NCBI GenBank assembly: GCA_020439995.1
Contig: JAGROY010000080.1
Span: forward strand, 1 to 33,071
Direction: 5' to 3'
DNA length: 33,071 bases
DNA from: Verrucomicrobiia bacterium
Lineage (GTDB): Bacteria; Verrucomicrobiota; Verrucomicrobiia; Verrucomicrobiales; DEV007
The notes beneath the pieces are model-generated. The model had not been told where the DNA came from and did no database searches. It worked only from the letters and a program-made list of their open reading frames with translations. Below, piece by piece: positions 8,529 through 16,822 of the stretch. How positions within the stretch are numbered: position 1 is the first letter of the stretch; each line of letters begins with the position of its first letter. Made by a program: the position numbers and the translations under genes.

Positions 8529-9182
8529 ATGGAATCAGACAAAGACGATGCCACCCAGAAGCCATCCCACGCGAGTGGGAGTAGGCTTCCAACCACAGGA
8601 TGGGTGCCGGTGAAGAGCAAGATTGCTTACGATAACCCCTGGATCAAAGTGACCGAATACGAAGTGATCGATCCTTCGGGCAGGCCTGGAATCTATGGGC
8701 TGGTTCATTTCAAAAGGCGCACAGTCGGGGTGATCGCGATCAACGGGAAGGGGAACACTTTCCTGGTTGGCCAGACGCGGTTTCCGCTTGGGCGTTTCGA
8801 GTATGAGATTCCTGCGGGCGGCCTGGATGAGGGAGAATCGCTGGAGGATGCCGCACGGCGTGAACTTGAAGAGGAGACGGGACTGCATGCCAGGTGCCTG
8901 AAACCGATTCAAGTGATTCACCCTTCGAACGGAATCACCGACGAGGAGTCCACGATTTATGTTGCATGGGATTTGCAAGGGGGAGTGCTTGCTCGCGAAT
9001 CGACGGAGGATATTTCTATGATCGAAGTGAGTCTGGAGGATGCCTTCAGCAAAGTCATGACTGGCGAGCTATCGGATGCACCCTCGGTGGCAGGGCTGCT
9101 TAAGCTAAAGTTGATGATCCTGGATGGCGCGGCCAGTGAGTTCTTTGCCCACGTGGGCGAGGGAGGGTACCGCCCCTGTTGA
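8529..9182 (+). CDS. Nudix hydrolase, ADP-ribose pyrophosphatase-like
   Basis: This 217-residue protein has a complete Nudix box at residues 97-119: Gly97, Glu103, then RELEEETGL (111-119), fitting Gx5Ex7REUxEExGU. Before it are the strands expected of ADP-ribose/ADP-sugar pyrophosphatases (NPWIKVTEYEVIDP, GVIAINGKGNTFLVGQTRFP). The FEYEIPAGG lead-in is typical of the ADPRase group. It should hydrolyse a nucleoside diphosphate linked to a sugar or similar group, using Mg2+ held by the box glutamates; the exact substrate cannot be read. It has no signal peptide and is probably cytosolic. ATG 8529 follows the pseudogene debris with only a weak GAAG upstream. It converges on the receiver-HPt gene with a 28-base gap. 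Confidence 0.88.
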   Translation: MESDKDDATQKPSHASGSRLPTTGWVPVKSKIAYDNPWIKVTEYEVIDPSGRPGIYGLVHFKRRTVGVIAINGKGNTFLVGQTRFPLGRFEYEIPAGGLDEGESLEDAARRELEEETGLHARCLKPIQVIHPSNGITDEESTIYVAWDLQGGVLARESTEDISMIEVSLEDAFSKVMTGELSDAPSVAGLLKLKLMILDGAASEFFAHVGEGGYRPC

Positions 9183-9210
9183 GTTGAGTAAAGAAAAACG
9201 GGAGGATCGC

Positions 9211-9948
9211 CTAAGATCTGCCGATGAGCGCGTCGGCTTCCGCCCGCGCAGCGAGGAATGATCCGTCGAGCTCGGCTCTCCAGCCGTCGGGCAGTGTGAC
9301 GCTTCCCTGCTTCGCCTGTAATTCGACTTTGGCGGCCCATTTTGACAACGCTATAAATCCCAGTGTGGCGGACGATCCTTTGAGCTGATGGGACAGTGCG
9401 GCGGCTGCGGTCCAGTCGCTGGTGGCGATCAAATCAGCTATCCTGATGATGTCGGCAGCTGCGATATCGCAAAACTCGACATAGATCTCGATGCATTCCT
9501 CATCGTCGGGATCAATTGCAGCGAGAAACTGTTCCTTGTCGATTAGGCCAGATGGTGGAGCATTTTGGATTGTTTCTCTGGCGGCAAGTTGGGCTGCGTC
9601 CAGTGCGCGTTTTAACTCTTCGAGTCGAAGGGGCTTTGCCACGTAGTCATCCATCCCCGATGCCAGGCAGGATTCACGTTCGCTCAGCAGGACATTTGCG
9701 GTCACCGCGATAATCCGTGGCCCGCCCCCTGCGTCTCTGAATTCGTTCCGAATGCGCCGTGTTGCTTCGCGACCGTCGACGATTGGCATCTGCACGTCCA
9801 TCAAAATAACGTCGTAGTTGCCGTCTCGCGCCTTTTCTACTGCGTCGAATCCGTTCTCGACCACATCAACTGCGTGACCCAGCGACTCGGCGAGTTTGGT
9901 GGCGACTTTTCGATTGGTTTCGTTGTCTTCTGCCAGGAGAATCTGCAT
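9211..9948 (-). CDS. Orphan receiver-HPt phosphorelay protein
   Basis: This 245-residue protein has two phosphorelay domains. The receiver (residues 1-~120) has the acidic pair Glu7/Asp8 (LLAEDN), phosphoacceptor Asp51 (MDVQMP), Thr83 (AVTAN) and Lys105 (VAKP). After a linker, residues ~140-245 form an HPt domain with His187 in LSHQLKGSSATLG. No kinase, DNA-binding or output domain is present. The pair looks like the C-terminal half of a BarA/ArcB-type hybrid histidine kinase, but an in-frame TAA eight codons before ATG 9948 shows it is a free-standing gene. It should shuttle phosphate between a histidine kinase and another receiver. No kinase gene lies in the window, so its partners are encoded elsewhere. 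It is transcribed away from lepA. Confidence 0.88.
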   Translation of the reverse strand: MQILLAEDNETNRKVATKLAESLGHAVDVVENGFDAVEKARDGNYDVILMDVQMPIVDGREATRRIRNEFRDAGGGPRIIAVTANVLLSERESCLASGMDDYVAKPLRLEELKRALDAAQLAARETIQNAPPSGLIDKEQFLAAIDPDDEECIEIYVEFCDIAAADIIRIADLIATSDWTAAAALSHQLKGSSATLGFIALSKWAAKVELQAKQGSVTLPDGWRAELDGSFLAARAEADALIGRS

Positions 9949-10003
9949 AGGCTCTGATGCTTCAATCAGTTAGAGACGCCAGAATGTCAATCGCGATGCG
10001 TGT

Positions 10004-10025
10004 GCCGTCGAGTTGGATCGACGGC
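10004..10025. other. Hairpin in the divergent region before lepA
   Basis: GCCGTCGA (10004-10011) and TCGACGGC (10018-10025) form a perfect 8-bp stem with a 6-nt loop. It sits 56 bases upstream of the receiver-HPt start and 177 bases before lepA. It could be an operator-like dyad or a leader structure of the minus-strand gene. Confidence 0.4.
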
Positions 10026-10087
10026 AAAATCGGAGCGGGCGAATGGAGTTGGGAGTTCGGCGATAGGGCAGATCCATTTTTCATACT

Positions 10088-10116
10088 TTGGCATGATTGT
10101 TTAAATGGTTGATAGT
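10088..10116 (+). promoter_or_regulatory. Candidate sigma70-type promoter for lepA-lepB
   Basis: TTGGCA (10088-10093), a 17-bp spacer and GATAGT (10111-10116) resemble -35 and -10 boxes (5/6 and 4/6 matches to the E. coli consensus). This would give an ~80-base leader before lepA. It was found by eye; consensus strength in this phylum is uncertain. Confidence 0.35.
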
Positions 10117-10201
10117 GAGTGCTTTATTTGATGTTGCGCGATCGAGTTCTGCCCCTTTACAAGGTTGCGAAATCCCCTTAGTGTCCGCAACTTAGATACG
10201 C

Positions 10202-12004
10202 ATGCCTATTGAGAATACGAGGAATTTTTCGATTATCGCCCATATTGACCATGGGAAAACGACGCTTTCAGATCGACTTCTGGAAACGACGCAGACGATC
10301 ACCGAACGCCAGAAGCAAGACCAGCTTCTCGACTCCATGGACCTGGAGCGGGAGCGTGGAATCACGATCAAGTCCCATCCCGTGACCATGGCGTACACCG
10401 CCAAGGACGGTAAGACGTACAAGCTCAACCTGCTGGACACACCAGGCCACGTCGACTTCTCCTACGAAGTCTCTCGTAGCCTCGCTGCCTGTGAAGGAGC
10501 GCTATTGCTCATCGATGCAGCTCAGGGAGTAGAGGCGCAGACGGTGGCTAACATGCACCTGGCGATGCAGCAGAACCTGCTGATCATTCCGGTGATCAAC
10601 AAGATCGACCTGCCCAGTGCTGATCTGCCAAAGGCGCTGAAGCAGCTGGAGGACATCATTGCCATTCCAGCAGAGGAGGCGATCCCTGCCAGTGCCAAAA
10701 TGGGAATCGGCATTGTCGATATCCTGGAGGCAGTGGTGGAGCGCGTGCCGCCTCCGAAGGACTGTGAAGATGACGGTCTGCTGCGGGCCTCCGTATTCGA
10801 CTCGGTGTTTGATCCGTTTCGCGGAGTCGTTTCCTACGTGCGCGTTTTCTCTGGCACGCTCCGGCGTGGCACGGGGATCCGCATGATGAGCACGGGCAAG
10901 ACTTACGATGTCAAAGAGGTGGGCGTTTTCACTCCCCGGATGCAGAAGCAGGACGAGCTGATGTCCGGCGATGTCGGATACGTGATCGCCAACATGAAAA
11001 CTTCTGGCGAGGTCAAAATTGGTGACACCATCACAGAATCACAGCGCCCGGCCCCTGCGCCCCTGCCCGGTTTCAAAGAAATTCAGCCGCTGGTGTTCTC
11101 TGGCATTTACCCAGTTTCATCCGAAGACTTCGAGCAGCTGAAGCTGGCGATGGGCAAGCTGCAGATCAATGATGCGGCGTTCCACTACATGGCCGAGAGC
11201 TCTGCTGCGCTTGGATTTGGATTTCGTTGTGGTTTCCTCGGTCTCCTGCACATGGAGATCATTCAGGAACGCCTGCGCCGCGAGTACGAGATGGATGTCA
11301 TCTCAACCTATCCGAGCGTTATCTATGAGGTGACGAAGACAAACCGCGAAGAGATTCTGGTGGATAACCCTTCGTTTCTGCCGGATGCCTCCGTCATCGA
11401 GGAAATCCGGGAACCAATGGTGCGGGTGTTTGTCATGACTCCCAATGAATTCATCGGCGACATGATGCAGCTGATGATGGAGAAGCGGGGAACGATTGAG
11501 GACACCGAGACACTTGACGACTCGCGCGTGATGTTGACGGCGCTGCTGCCGCTCAACGAGATTCTGGTCGATTTTAATGACCGCTTGAAGAGTCTCAGCC
11601 GCGGCTATGCATCCATGGATTATGAGCACGCCGGTTACAAGGCATCGAAGCTGGTGAAGATGGATATCCTGATCAATGCTGAGCCGGTCGACGCGTTTTC
11701 CACCATCGTGCATAAGGAAAAGGCCGTCTCGCACGGGCGGGCTTTGTGTAAAAAACTCCGCGATGTGATTCCGCGCCAGATGTTCACCGTGCCGATTCAG
11801 GCAGCTGTGGGTGGTGCGGTCATTGCCCGGGAAACCATTAGCGCGATGCGCAAGAATGTGACCGCCAAGTGTTATGGTGGTGACATTTCCAGAAAGCGGA
11901 AGCTGTTGGAGAAGCAGAAAGAAGGTAAGAAGAAGATGAAGATGTTCGGCAAAGTGAACATCCCGCAGGAGGCCTTCATCAAAGTATTGAAAACGGGTGA
12001 CTGA
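10202..12004 (+). CDS. lepA: Elongation factor 4, back-translocating GTPase LepA
   Basis: At 600 residues it matches full-length LepA. The G1 motif is AHIDHGKTT near the start, RGITIKSH lies in switch I, DTPGHVDF is G3 and NKIDLP is G4. EF-G-like domains follow, and the C-terminus (KKMKMFGKVNIPQEAFIKVL) is the LepA-specific tail that reaches into the ribosomal A site. It binds the 70S ribosome and has been linked to back-translocation and ribosome biogenesis under stress. ATG 10202 gives the family's standard opening (ENTRNFSIIAHIDHGKTT). lepB follows 56 bases later on the same strand, the conserved lepA-lepB arrangement, so both are probably one transcript. Confidence 0.97.
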   Translation: MPIENTRNFSIIAHIDHGKTTLSDRLLETTQTITERQKQDQLLDSMDLERERGITIKSHPVTMAYTAKDGKTYKLNLLDTPGHVDFSYEVSRSLAACEGALLLIDAAQGVEAQTVANMHLAMQQNLLIIPVINKIDLPSADLPKALKQLEDIIAIPAEEAIPASAKMGIGIVDILEAVVERVPPPKDCEDDGLLRASVFDSVFDPFRGVVSYVRVFSGTLRRGTGIRMMSTGKTYDVKEVGVFTPRMQKQDELMSGDVGYVIANMKTSGEVKIGDTITESQRPAPAPLPGFKEIQPLVFSGIYPVSSEDFEQLKLAMGKLQINDAAFHYMAESSAALGFGFRCGFLGLLHMEIIQERLRREYEMDVISTYPSVIYEVTKTNREEILVDNPSFLPDASVIEEIREPMVRVFVMTPNEFIGDMMQLMMEKRGTIEDTETLDDSRVMLTALLPLNEILVDFNDRLKSLSRGYASMDYEHAGYKASKLVKMDILINAEPVDAFSTIVHKEKAVSHGRALCKKLRDVIPRQMFTVPIQAAVGGAVIARETISAMRKNVTAKCYGGDISRKRKLLEKQKEGKKKMKMFGKVNIPQEAFIKVLKTGD

Positions 12005-12049
12005 GCCTGTAGCCCTGCAAGCCCTACATCAGAAAAACTCACGAATCAC

Positions 12050-12054
12050 AGGAG
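12050..12054 (+). promoter_or_regulatory. Shine-Dalgarno fixing the GTG start of lepB
   Basis: AGGAG lies 6 bases before GTG 12061. It is one of the clearest ribosome sites in the window and supports the non-ATG start of lepB. Confidence 0.75.
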
Positions 12055-12060
12055 AAAACA

Positions 12061-13236
12061 GTGTTCAAACCCAAGTATGTCAAACACGGCGAGCTGCTGG
12101 TAAAAGGCGTTCAAAAATTCATCCGCTACAAAACGGATGTGATGAAACCTGGACGTGAGGAGGAGGTAAATGCGAAGCTTAACGAGCTGAAACTGGCACT
12201 GCGCGCGCGCGAGCCCGAGAAGTGCAAAGAGCTGTCCGAGGAAGTCACCAAGTTGTGCGAAAAGTCGGTGGCCAGCTACCAGTCCAGCCCGTTCCGTGAG
12301 AATGTGGAAGTGCTCTTCGTGACGATCGTGTTTGCGTTGGGAATTCGGGCTTACTTTTTGCAGCCGTTCAAGATTCCCACTGGATCGATGATGCCGACTC
12401 TCTACGGTATCACGACGGAATCAATGGATGAGAACGAGGAAAAGCCCGGTCTCTTGCAGCAGGGCTGGGAACTCATCTCGTCCGGCAGAAACTACGTGGA
12501 GCTGCGTTCTCCCGTCACCGGACGGCTGGTGGGTTACCGGCCCGTCGAGTTGAGGCTGGTTACCTTGACCGAGTTGGAGTTTGAAACCGAAAATGGTGAG
12601 CGGGTGACGAAAAAGGTCTGGGCACCGCCGCGGCAAGTGTCCGAGCTGTGGCGCAGATCAGATGGTACAGTTGGCGAATGGGGAGGGAGGCGTTTCAGTA
12701 ACGAGCCGGCGATTCCCAACGAACCGGTCACTGAGGGGCAGCTGCTGATTAAAGGCATCATCGATACCGGAGATCAGGTTTTGGTGAATAAGATTTCGTA
12801 TCACTTTCGTCGGCCGGACCGTGGTGAAGTTTTCGTCTTCAACACGCGAGGAATCCATGATCTGACGGTAGGGCCCAATGGCGAGAAAAAACTGTCCACT
12901 CACTACATTAAGCGACTGTCTGGTGTCCCCGGGGATAGCTTCGAAGTGAAGCCACCGGAGCTCTGGATCAACGGCAAGGTATCTGAGGAACCGGGGAACC
13001 TGGCGGTGATGACACGCACCGAAGAACCGTTCGACCAAGGTTACACTGATGCTGGATACTGGCACAAGGCTACACTCGGCCCACATGAGTATCTCGCACT
13101 GGGAGATAACAGTGCGAACAGTTTTGACAGCCGGGGCTGGGGACCTGTTCCCGAGAAGGATATCGTAGGCCCGGCATGGGCAGTTTACTGGCCGTTCACA
13201 AGTAAGAGAGGAAGCCGCTGGGGAAGAATTCGCTGA
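12061..13236 (+). CDS. lepB: Signal peptidase I with an enlarged central insertion
   Basis: This 391-residue membrane protease should cleave signal peptides of exported proteins, which are numerous in this window. Residues 1-75 are charged and helical, then one helix (VEVLFVTIVFALGIRAYFL) leads to IPTGSMMPTL with nucleophile Ser109. The general base is Lys284 in HYIKRLSGVPGD, and GDNSANSFDSRGWG (348-361) is the conserved C-terminal box. In E. coli LepB ~55 residues separate Ser and Lys; here ~175 do. The extra ~110 residues include a hydrophilic block around 115-225 with the GRLVGY and PPRQVSELWRRSDG segments. Long signal peptidases occur in the Planctomycetes-Verrucomicrobia group. The GTG start is fixed by AGGAG at 12050. 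It is translated after lepA, and a membrane-protein gene follows closely. Confidence 0.93.
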   Translation: MFKPKYVKHGELLVKGVQKFIRYKTDVMKPGREEEVNAKLNELKLALRAREPEKCKELSEEVTKLCEKSVASYQSSPFRENVEVLFVTIVFALGIRAYFLQPFKIPTGSMMPTLYGITTESMDENEEKPGLLQQGWELISSGRNYVELRSPVTGRLVGYRPVELRLVTLTELEFETENGERVTKKVWAPPRQVSELWRRSDGTVGEWGGRRFSNEPAIPNEPVTEGQLLIKGIIDTGDQVLVNKISYHFRRPDRGEVFVFNTRGIHDLTVGPNGEKKLSTHYIKRLSGVPGDSFEVKPPELWINGKVSEEPGNLAVMTRTEEPFDQGYTDAGYWHKATLGPHEYLALGDNSANSFDSRGWGPVPEKDIVGPAWAVYWPFTSKRGSRWGRIR

Positions 13237-13282
13237 GTTGCCTTTCCCGTCCACGTGGGGCGGCAGCAATTCACCTTTGAGC

Positions 13283-14368
13283 ATGGATGCTATACCGACT
13301 TGGGGCTGGGTCATCGGAGCCGCGCTTAGCTACGGGCTGTTGATTCGGGTACAGCCGATGCGGGAGCTGTTCGGGCGCGGGTTCCAGATCGTGAAACGTT
13401 ACCGGCATTTGCCCCTCTGTGCCGGGGGGATCTTTGCTGCTCATGCGCTCTGGTTGTTTTATGGAAAGGGCGAGCCGTCAGTGGTCGCAACGATCGGCGA
13501 GAATGGTGGTAGCGGTCTTGCCCGTCTTTCAGAAGTTGGCCCGTTTGCCGTGCTAGGAATGGTCGATGGGGTGCACCGGCCCTTTCTGGCGTTCCTGCCG
13601 GCGGCTCCGTTTTCGTTACTGATACTGGCTGCCCTTACAGTCAACTTTGCAGGGATGCTGCGCGAATTGCGCGACGGAATTGAGGCCTTTGTGAAACCAA
13701 AGACCGCCATGTGGGTGCTAGTTGGGTTCTCGATTAGCGGAGTGCTGCATGCCGGGCATGTCTTTGGTGTCGGAGGGGAATCCTTCTGGGGAGGTTTCCT
13801 GCTGGATCAAGGGGGGGCGTTTTTTGAAGGATATGTTTCATTGTTAGGGCAAAGTTATGTGGTGTTATTCGCGGCGCTGGGGCTGGTGACTCTGCGGCGC
13901 AATTTGAAAAAGACCGAGATCCTGAAGCTGGCAGTGCGCAGATCTCCAAGGCTCTGGCCAGTGATCGTGGGGTACGCCGTGCTGGTGCCATCGGTGCGGG
14001 AATTCCTGCCGCATGAGTCGCTCGTGAGGCTCATTCTCAGTGCCTGCCTGGCGCTCGCCGCAGCAGTTTTTGCGTTTCTCCAGCTGGATTTGCTGGGGGA
14101 GAAACGTTTCTCCGGCTGGAGGCAATCAGTCGGTCATGCGCTCGACCTGCAGCGGCGCCATTTTCAGTGGACGATATGGTTTTGCCTCATTTGTATGGTG
14201 CATTGGCTGGTATTTCACTTGCTCACGACCTGGCTGATCAGTGGTTTGGCTCCGTTCTCGGTGTGGGCTGCCATGACCGGGGCAGTTTTCGCTTTCCTCG
14301 AAGGAGCAATTGCTGTCTGGTTCATTGGAATCTGGGCGGCCCTCTACCAGGAAAAACTGGCACATTGA
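13283..14368 (+). CDS. Polytopic membrane protein of unknown function
   Basis: I do not recognise a family for this 361-residue protein. It has about eight hydrophobic helices: WVIGAALSYGLLI at the N-terminus, LCAGGIFAAHALWLF, FSLLILAALTVNFAGML, the MWVLVGFSISGVLHAGHV region, YVVLFAALGLVTL, LILSACLALAAAVFAFL, IWFCLICMVHWLVFHLL and VWAAMTGAVFAFLEGAIAVWF. The loops are basic (KRYRHLP, RRSPRLW, HALDLQRRHFQW), and there are no obvious catalytic motifs. ATG 13283 lacks a clear ribosome site. An in-frame TTG at 13238, one base after the lepB stop, would add 15 residues and is the alternative start. It lies tightly behind lepB and 30 bases before the squalene synthase-like gene, so it is probably cotranscribed. 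Confidence 0.6.
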   Translation: MDAIPTWGWVIGAALSYGLLIRVQPMRELFGRGFQIVKRYRHLPLCAGGIFAAHALWLFYGKGEPSVVATIGENGGSGLARLSEVGPFAVLGMVDGVHRPFLAFLPAAPFSLLILAALTVNFAGMLRELRDGIEAFVKPKTAMWVLVGFSISGVLHAGHVFGVGGESFWGGFLLDQGGAFFEGYVSLLGQSYVVLFAALGLVTLRRNLKKTEILKLAVRRSPRLWPVIVGYAVLVPSVREFLPHESLVRLILSACLALAAAVFAFLQLDLLGEKRFSGWRQSVGHALDLQRRHFQWTIWFCLICMVHWLVFHLLTTWLISGLAPFSVWAAMTGAVFAFLEGAIAVWFIGIWAALYQEKLAH

Positions 14369-14398
14369 TCCCACCCCCGGAATTTCGATATTTTGACC

Positions 14399-15262
14399 AT
14401 GGCCACTACCGCAGCTACACGCAAAATTGCATCGCCAGCCCAGATCACGCGGGCGGCAAAGTCGAACATTGCCTTCTCACTGCTGTGTTTGCCTGCTGAA
14501 CGGCGGGAGGACATGTTCTCTTTCTACGCCTACTGCAGAGTGGTCGACGATATCGCTGACAACCCGGATGCCACACGGGAAGAGAAGCTGGTGGAACTCA
14601 ATGGCTGGCGTGATGTCCTGAATGGAGTGAAAGAGCCAGTCACGGAAGTGGAGATCGCCACCATCCACGTGCGTGACAAATACGATATCCCGAATGAGGT
14701 CTTTCTGGAGCTGATCGAAGGCATGCTGATGGATCTCGATCTCGTACGCTACGAGACCTGGGATCAATTGAAGCAATACTGCTACCGGGTGGCCAGCGTC
14801 GTCGGCATCGCCTGCGTCACCATCTTTGGCTACCGCAACCGCAAGTGCCTCGATTACTCCGTGAACCTTGGCTATTCGCTTCAGATCGTGAATATCATGC
14901 GCGATATCCATGAGGACTTCGTCAATGACAACCGGATCTACATTCCCCAGGAAGACATGAGGGCGGCGGGCTACACGGAGGACGACATCGCCAACAAGCG
15001 CTACAACGACGCCTTCTACCGGCTGATGAATCAGCAATACGAACGTGCTCTGTATTACTTCGAGGAAACCGAGCGGGGCATTCCTCCAGAGGATCGCACG
15101 AACATGCTGAGCGGGCGAACCATGAGCCGGATTTACTTCGGCATCCTGCAGAAAATGAAGAAGGACAACTTCCGCATCTACGATAAGCGCTACGCCCTGA
15201 CTCAGGCGGAGAAGCTCCTCCTGCTCGGTCGCGCTTTTGCCGCCCGCTGGATCATCGGATAA
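14399..15262 (+). CDS. Squalene/phytoene synthase-family prenyltransferase, HpnD-like
   Basis: This 287-residue all-alpha isoprenoid synthase has both aspartate-rich motifs that bind Mg2+ and the prenyl diphosphates: VVDDIAD (Asp50/Asp54) and NIMRDIHEDF (Asp169/Asp173). The lead-in FSFYAYCRVVDD and the RIYIPQEDM loop after the second motif are typical of the SQS/PSY superfamily. VASVVGIACVTIFGY is closest by eye to HpnD-type presqualene diphosphate synthases of the hopanoid/squalene route, but phytoene or dehydrosqualene synthesis cannot be excluded. No hpnC, hpnE or carotenoid desaturase gene is present nearby. ATG 14399 is preferred over a TTG two codons earlier; there is no clear ribosome site. 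It is flanked by a membrane-protein gene and a reductase on the same strand. Confidence 0.85.
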   Translation: MATTAATRKIASPAQITRAAKSNIAFSLLCLPAERREDMFSFYAYCRVVDDIADNPDATREEKLVELNGWRDVLNGVKEPVTEVEIATIHVRDKYDIPNEVFLELIEGMLMDLDLVRYETWDQLKQYCYRVASVVGIACVTIFGYRNRKCLDYSVNLGYSLQIVNIMRDIHEDFVNDNRIYIPQEDMRAAGYTEDDIANKRYNDAFYRLMNQQYERALYYFEETERGIPPEDRTNMLSGRTMSRIYFGILQKMKKDNFRIYDKRYALTQAEKLLLLGRAFAARWIIG

Positions 15263-15300
15263 CAGATTTTTTCGCTTTCCATTTCCGAAAGATCTCTGTT
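15261..15300 (+). other. Interrupted hairpin between the synthase and reductase genes
   Basis: AACAGA (15261-15266) pairs with TCTGTT (15295-15300), and TTTCG (15270-15274) pairs with CGAAA (15286-15290) inside it. The structure starts at the stop codon of the upstream gene and includes a T-run on its 5' side, so it may tune expression across the 50-base gap rather than stop transcription. Confidence 0.3.
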
Positions 15301-15312
15301 ACCGGTTCAGCC

Positions 15313-16071
15313 ATGGCTTTTGATCTTTCAGGACACATCGCACTCGTTACGGGTAGCACGACCGGACTCGGGAAAGGCATCGCGCTTAGCCTTGGGCGGG
15401 CGGGAGCTAAGGTGGCACTTAACTATTACAACAATTCTGAGCGCGCCGAACGAGCGTTGCAGGAGTTCAAAGACGCAGGGATCGATGCGAGGTTGTATCG
15501 CGCAAACGTCGTGGATCCTGACAGCATCGGGACGATGGTTACGCAGATCGAGAATGACTTCGGCGGGTGCATCGACATTCTTGTTCCCAATGCGACGCCC
15601 GATCAGCCACACATGCCCATCGAGGAATACGACGCGGAGTTCTATCAGCAGATGTATGATTTCTTTGTCAAAAGCCCGTTCCTGCTGACACAGGCGATTC
15701 TTCCGGGAATGAAGGAAAAGGGCTGGGGCAGGATCGTGAACCTTGGCAGCGAAGTCTACCAGCTGAGCGTCGGCAATTTTAGCCCGTACGTCGCGGCCAA
15801 AGGTGGCCAGACCGGATGGACACGCAGTATGGCCACCGAGCTCGCGGCGACAGGAATCACCGTGAACATTGTTGCTCCAGGATGGATCCCGACGGAGCGC
15901 CATGAAAACGATCCTCAAGAGGAGAAGGACGCCTACTTCGCCAACATCAAGATGGGCAGATGGGGAACGCCAAAGGATGTCGGCGATGCCGTGCTCTACT
16001 TCGCCAGCGAGGAAGCCTCATTTGTCACTGGGCAGACGCTTTGCGTAAATGGTGGAAATTCGCCGTGGTAG
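15313..16071 (+). CDS. Short-chain dehydrogenase/reductase, FabG-like
   Basis: This 252-residue classical SDR has the nucleotide-binding TGSTTGLG loop at 13-20, catalytic Ser146 (NLGSEVYQ) and Tyr159/Lys163 (SPYVAAK), and the PGWIPT stretch that closes the active site. The usual NNAG strand end is PNAT (92-95), a noticeable substitution. The C-terminus (FVTGQTLCVNGG) is the standard SDR ending at the tetramer interface. It should be an NAD(P)H-dependent carbonyl reductase or alcohol dehydrogenase; FabG-like activity is a guess because many paralogues share this fold. ATG 15313 gives a normal-length N-terminus. It closes the same-strand run that starts with lepA. Confidence 0.88.
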   Translation: MAFDLSGHIALVTGSTTGLGKGIALSLGRAGAKVALNYYNNSERAERALQEFKDAGIDARLYRANVVDPDSIGTMVTQIENDFGGCIDILVPNATPDQPHMPIEEYDAEFYQQMYDFFVKSPFLLTQAILPGMKEKGWGRIVNLGSEVYQLSVGNFSPYVAAKGGQTGWTRSMATELAATGITVNIVAPGWIPTERHENDPQEEKDAYFANIKMGRWGTPKDVGDAVLYFASEEASFVTGQTLCVNGGNSPW

Positions 16072-16173
16072 CGGGGTTTCACCACTTCGCTACTTTACAC
16101 CGTTCACGGGCCGAGCTGGTGCTTGATTGAAATTGCGTAGCGCCCGGCGGTATTCGACCTGGCTCAAACTTTG

Positions 16174-16183
16174 GAGTATACTC
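16174..16183. promoter_or_regulatory. Palindrome with a -10-like core before the ECF gene
   Basis: GAGTATACTC is a perfect 10-bp palindrome containing TATACT, 11 bases before the sigma factor ATG. It may be a -10 element or operator. No good -35 was found upstream. It would leave a very short leader, so it is tentative. Confidence 0.25.
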
Positions 16184-16194
16184 GCCAATCTAGA

Positions 16195-16815
16195 ATGGCT
16201 GAGGATACCCTGAGAACCCGGCAGACGCTGCTTCTTCGCATTCGCGATGATGGGGATGAGCGCGCTTGGGAGGAGTTTTTGGATTTGTACGCGGCATTCG
16301 TTTTTAACTACTGTCGCAAGCAGGGATTGCAGCAAGCGGACGTGGAAGATGTGGTTCAGGAGGTGTTCCGCGCGGTGGCCAAGTCGATCCGGGGATTCGA
16401 TTATGATCCGGTGCAGGGGACTTTTCGTTCATGGCTGTTCCGCGTGGTGCGCAGCAAGCTGGCGAACCATTTCAATAAACAGAAGCGCCTGCCTGCTACG
16501 CCTGGCTCGACTCAGTTGGAGGGCCTGGCCAACAACGATTTTGAAGCGAATCCGGCCGAGGCTGAGACAGTGGAGTGGGAGCTGGACTATAGGCGCCGTG
16601 TGTTCCAGTGGGCGACTGAGCGTGTGCGGGCGGAATTCAAAGCCAGCACATGGCAGGCATTCTGGATGTCGGCCGTGGAAGAAAAAGCCCCGGCAATGAT
16701 TGCCGAAGAACTGGGCATCAGTACGGGGGCCGTCTACATTGCCAAGTCCAGAGTAGTTGCCCGGCTCAGGAAGGAAGTGGAAGTCGCCACCGGTGAACTC
16801 GACGCACTGTTCTAG
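16195..16815 (+). CDS. ECF-type RNA polymerase sigma factor
   Basis: This 206-residue protein has sigma region 2 at ~10-90 (AWEEFLDLYAAFVFNYCRKQG, DVEDVVQEVFRAV, GTFRSWLFRVVRS) and region 4 at ~140-195 (MIAEELGISTGAVYIAKSRVVARLRKE, a helix-turn-helix). Regions 1 and 3 are absent, as in all ECF sigmas. It fits the group found beside Ser/Thr kinase genes in Planctomycetes and relatives. The kinase gene starts 7 bases after its stop, and the kinase ribosome site overlaps the stop, so the two are translationally coupled. The kinase probably controls this sigma by phosphorylation or binding; no separate anti-sigma gene is present. ATG 16195 gives MAEDTLRTRQTLL, a typical start. An upstream in-frame TTG at 16171 overlaps the palindrome and is less likely. 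Confidence 0.88.
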   Translation: MAEDTLRTRQTLLLRIRDDGDERAWEEFLDLYAAFVFNYCRKQGLQQADVEDVVQEVFRAVAKSIRGFDYDPVQGTFRSWLFRVVRSKLANHFNKQKRLPATPGSTQLEGLANNDFEANPAEAETVEWELDYRRRVFQWATERVRAEFKASTWQAFWMSAVEEKAPAMIAEELGISTGAVYIAKSRVVARLRKEVEVATGELDALF

Positions 16816-16817
16816 GA
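16814..16817 (+). promoter_or_regulatory. Shine-Dalgarno of the kinase gene overlapping the sigma stop
   Basis: AGGA lies 5 bases before ATG 16823 and overlaps the TAG stop of the sigma gene (16813-16815). This supports coupled translation and picks ATG 16823 over an upstream TTG at 16757. Confidence 0.65.
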
Positions 16818-16822
16818 ATCGA

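Noticed and set aside
9985..9990. TTGACA on the minus strand before the receiver-HPt gene
   Set aside because: No acceptable -10 hexamer lies 15-19 bases downstream, so it is not called as a promoter.
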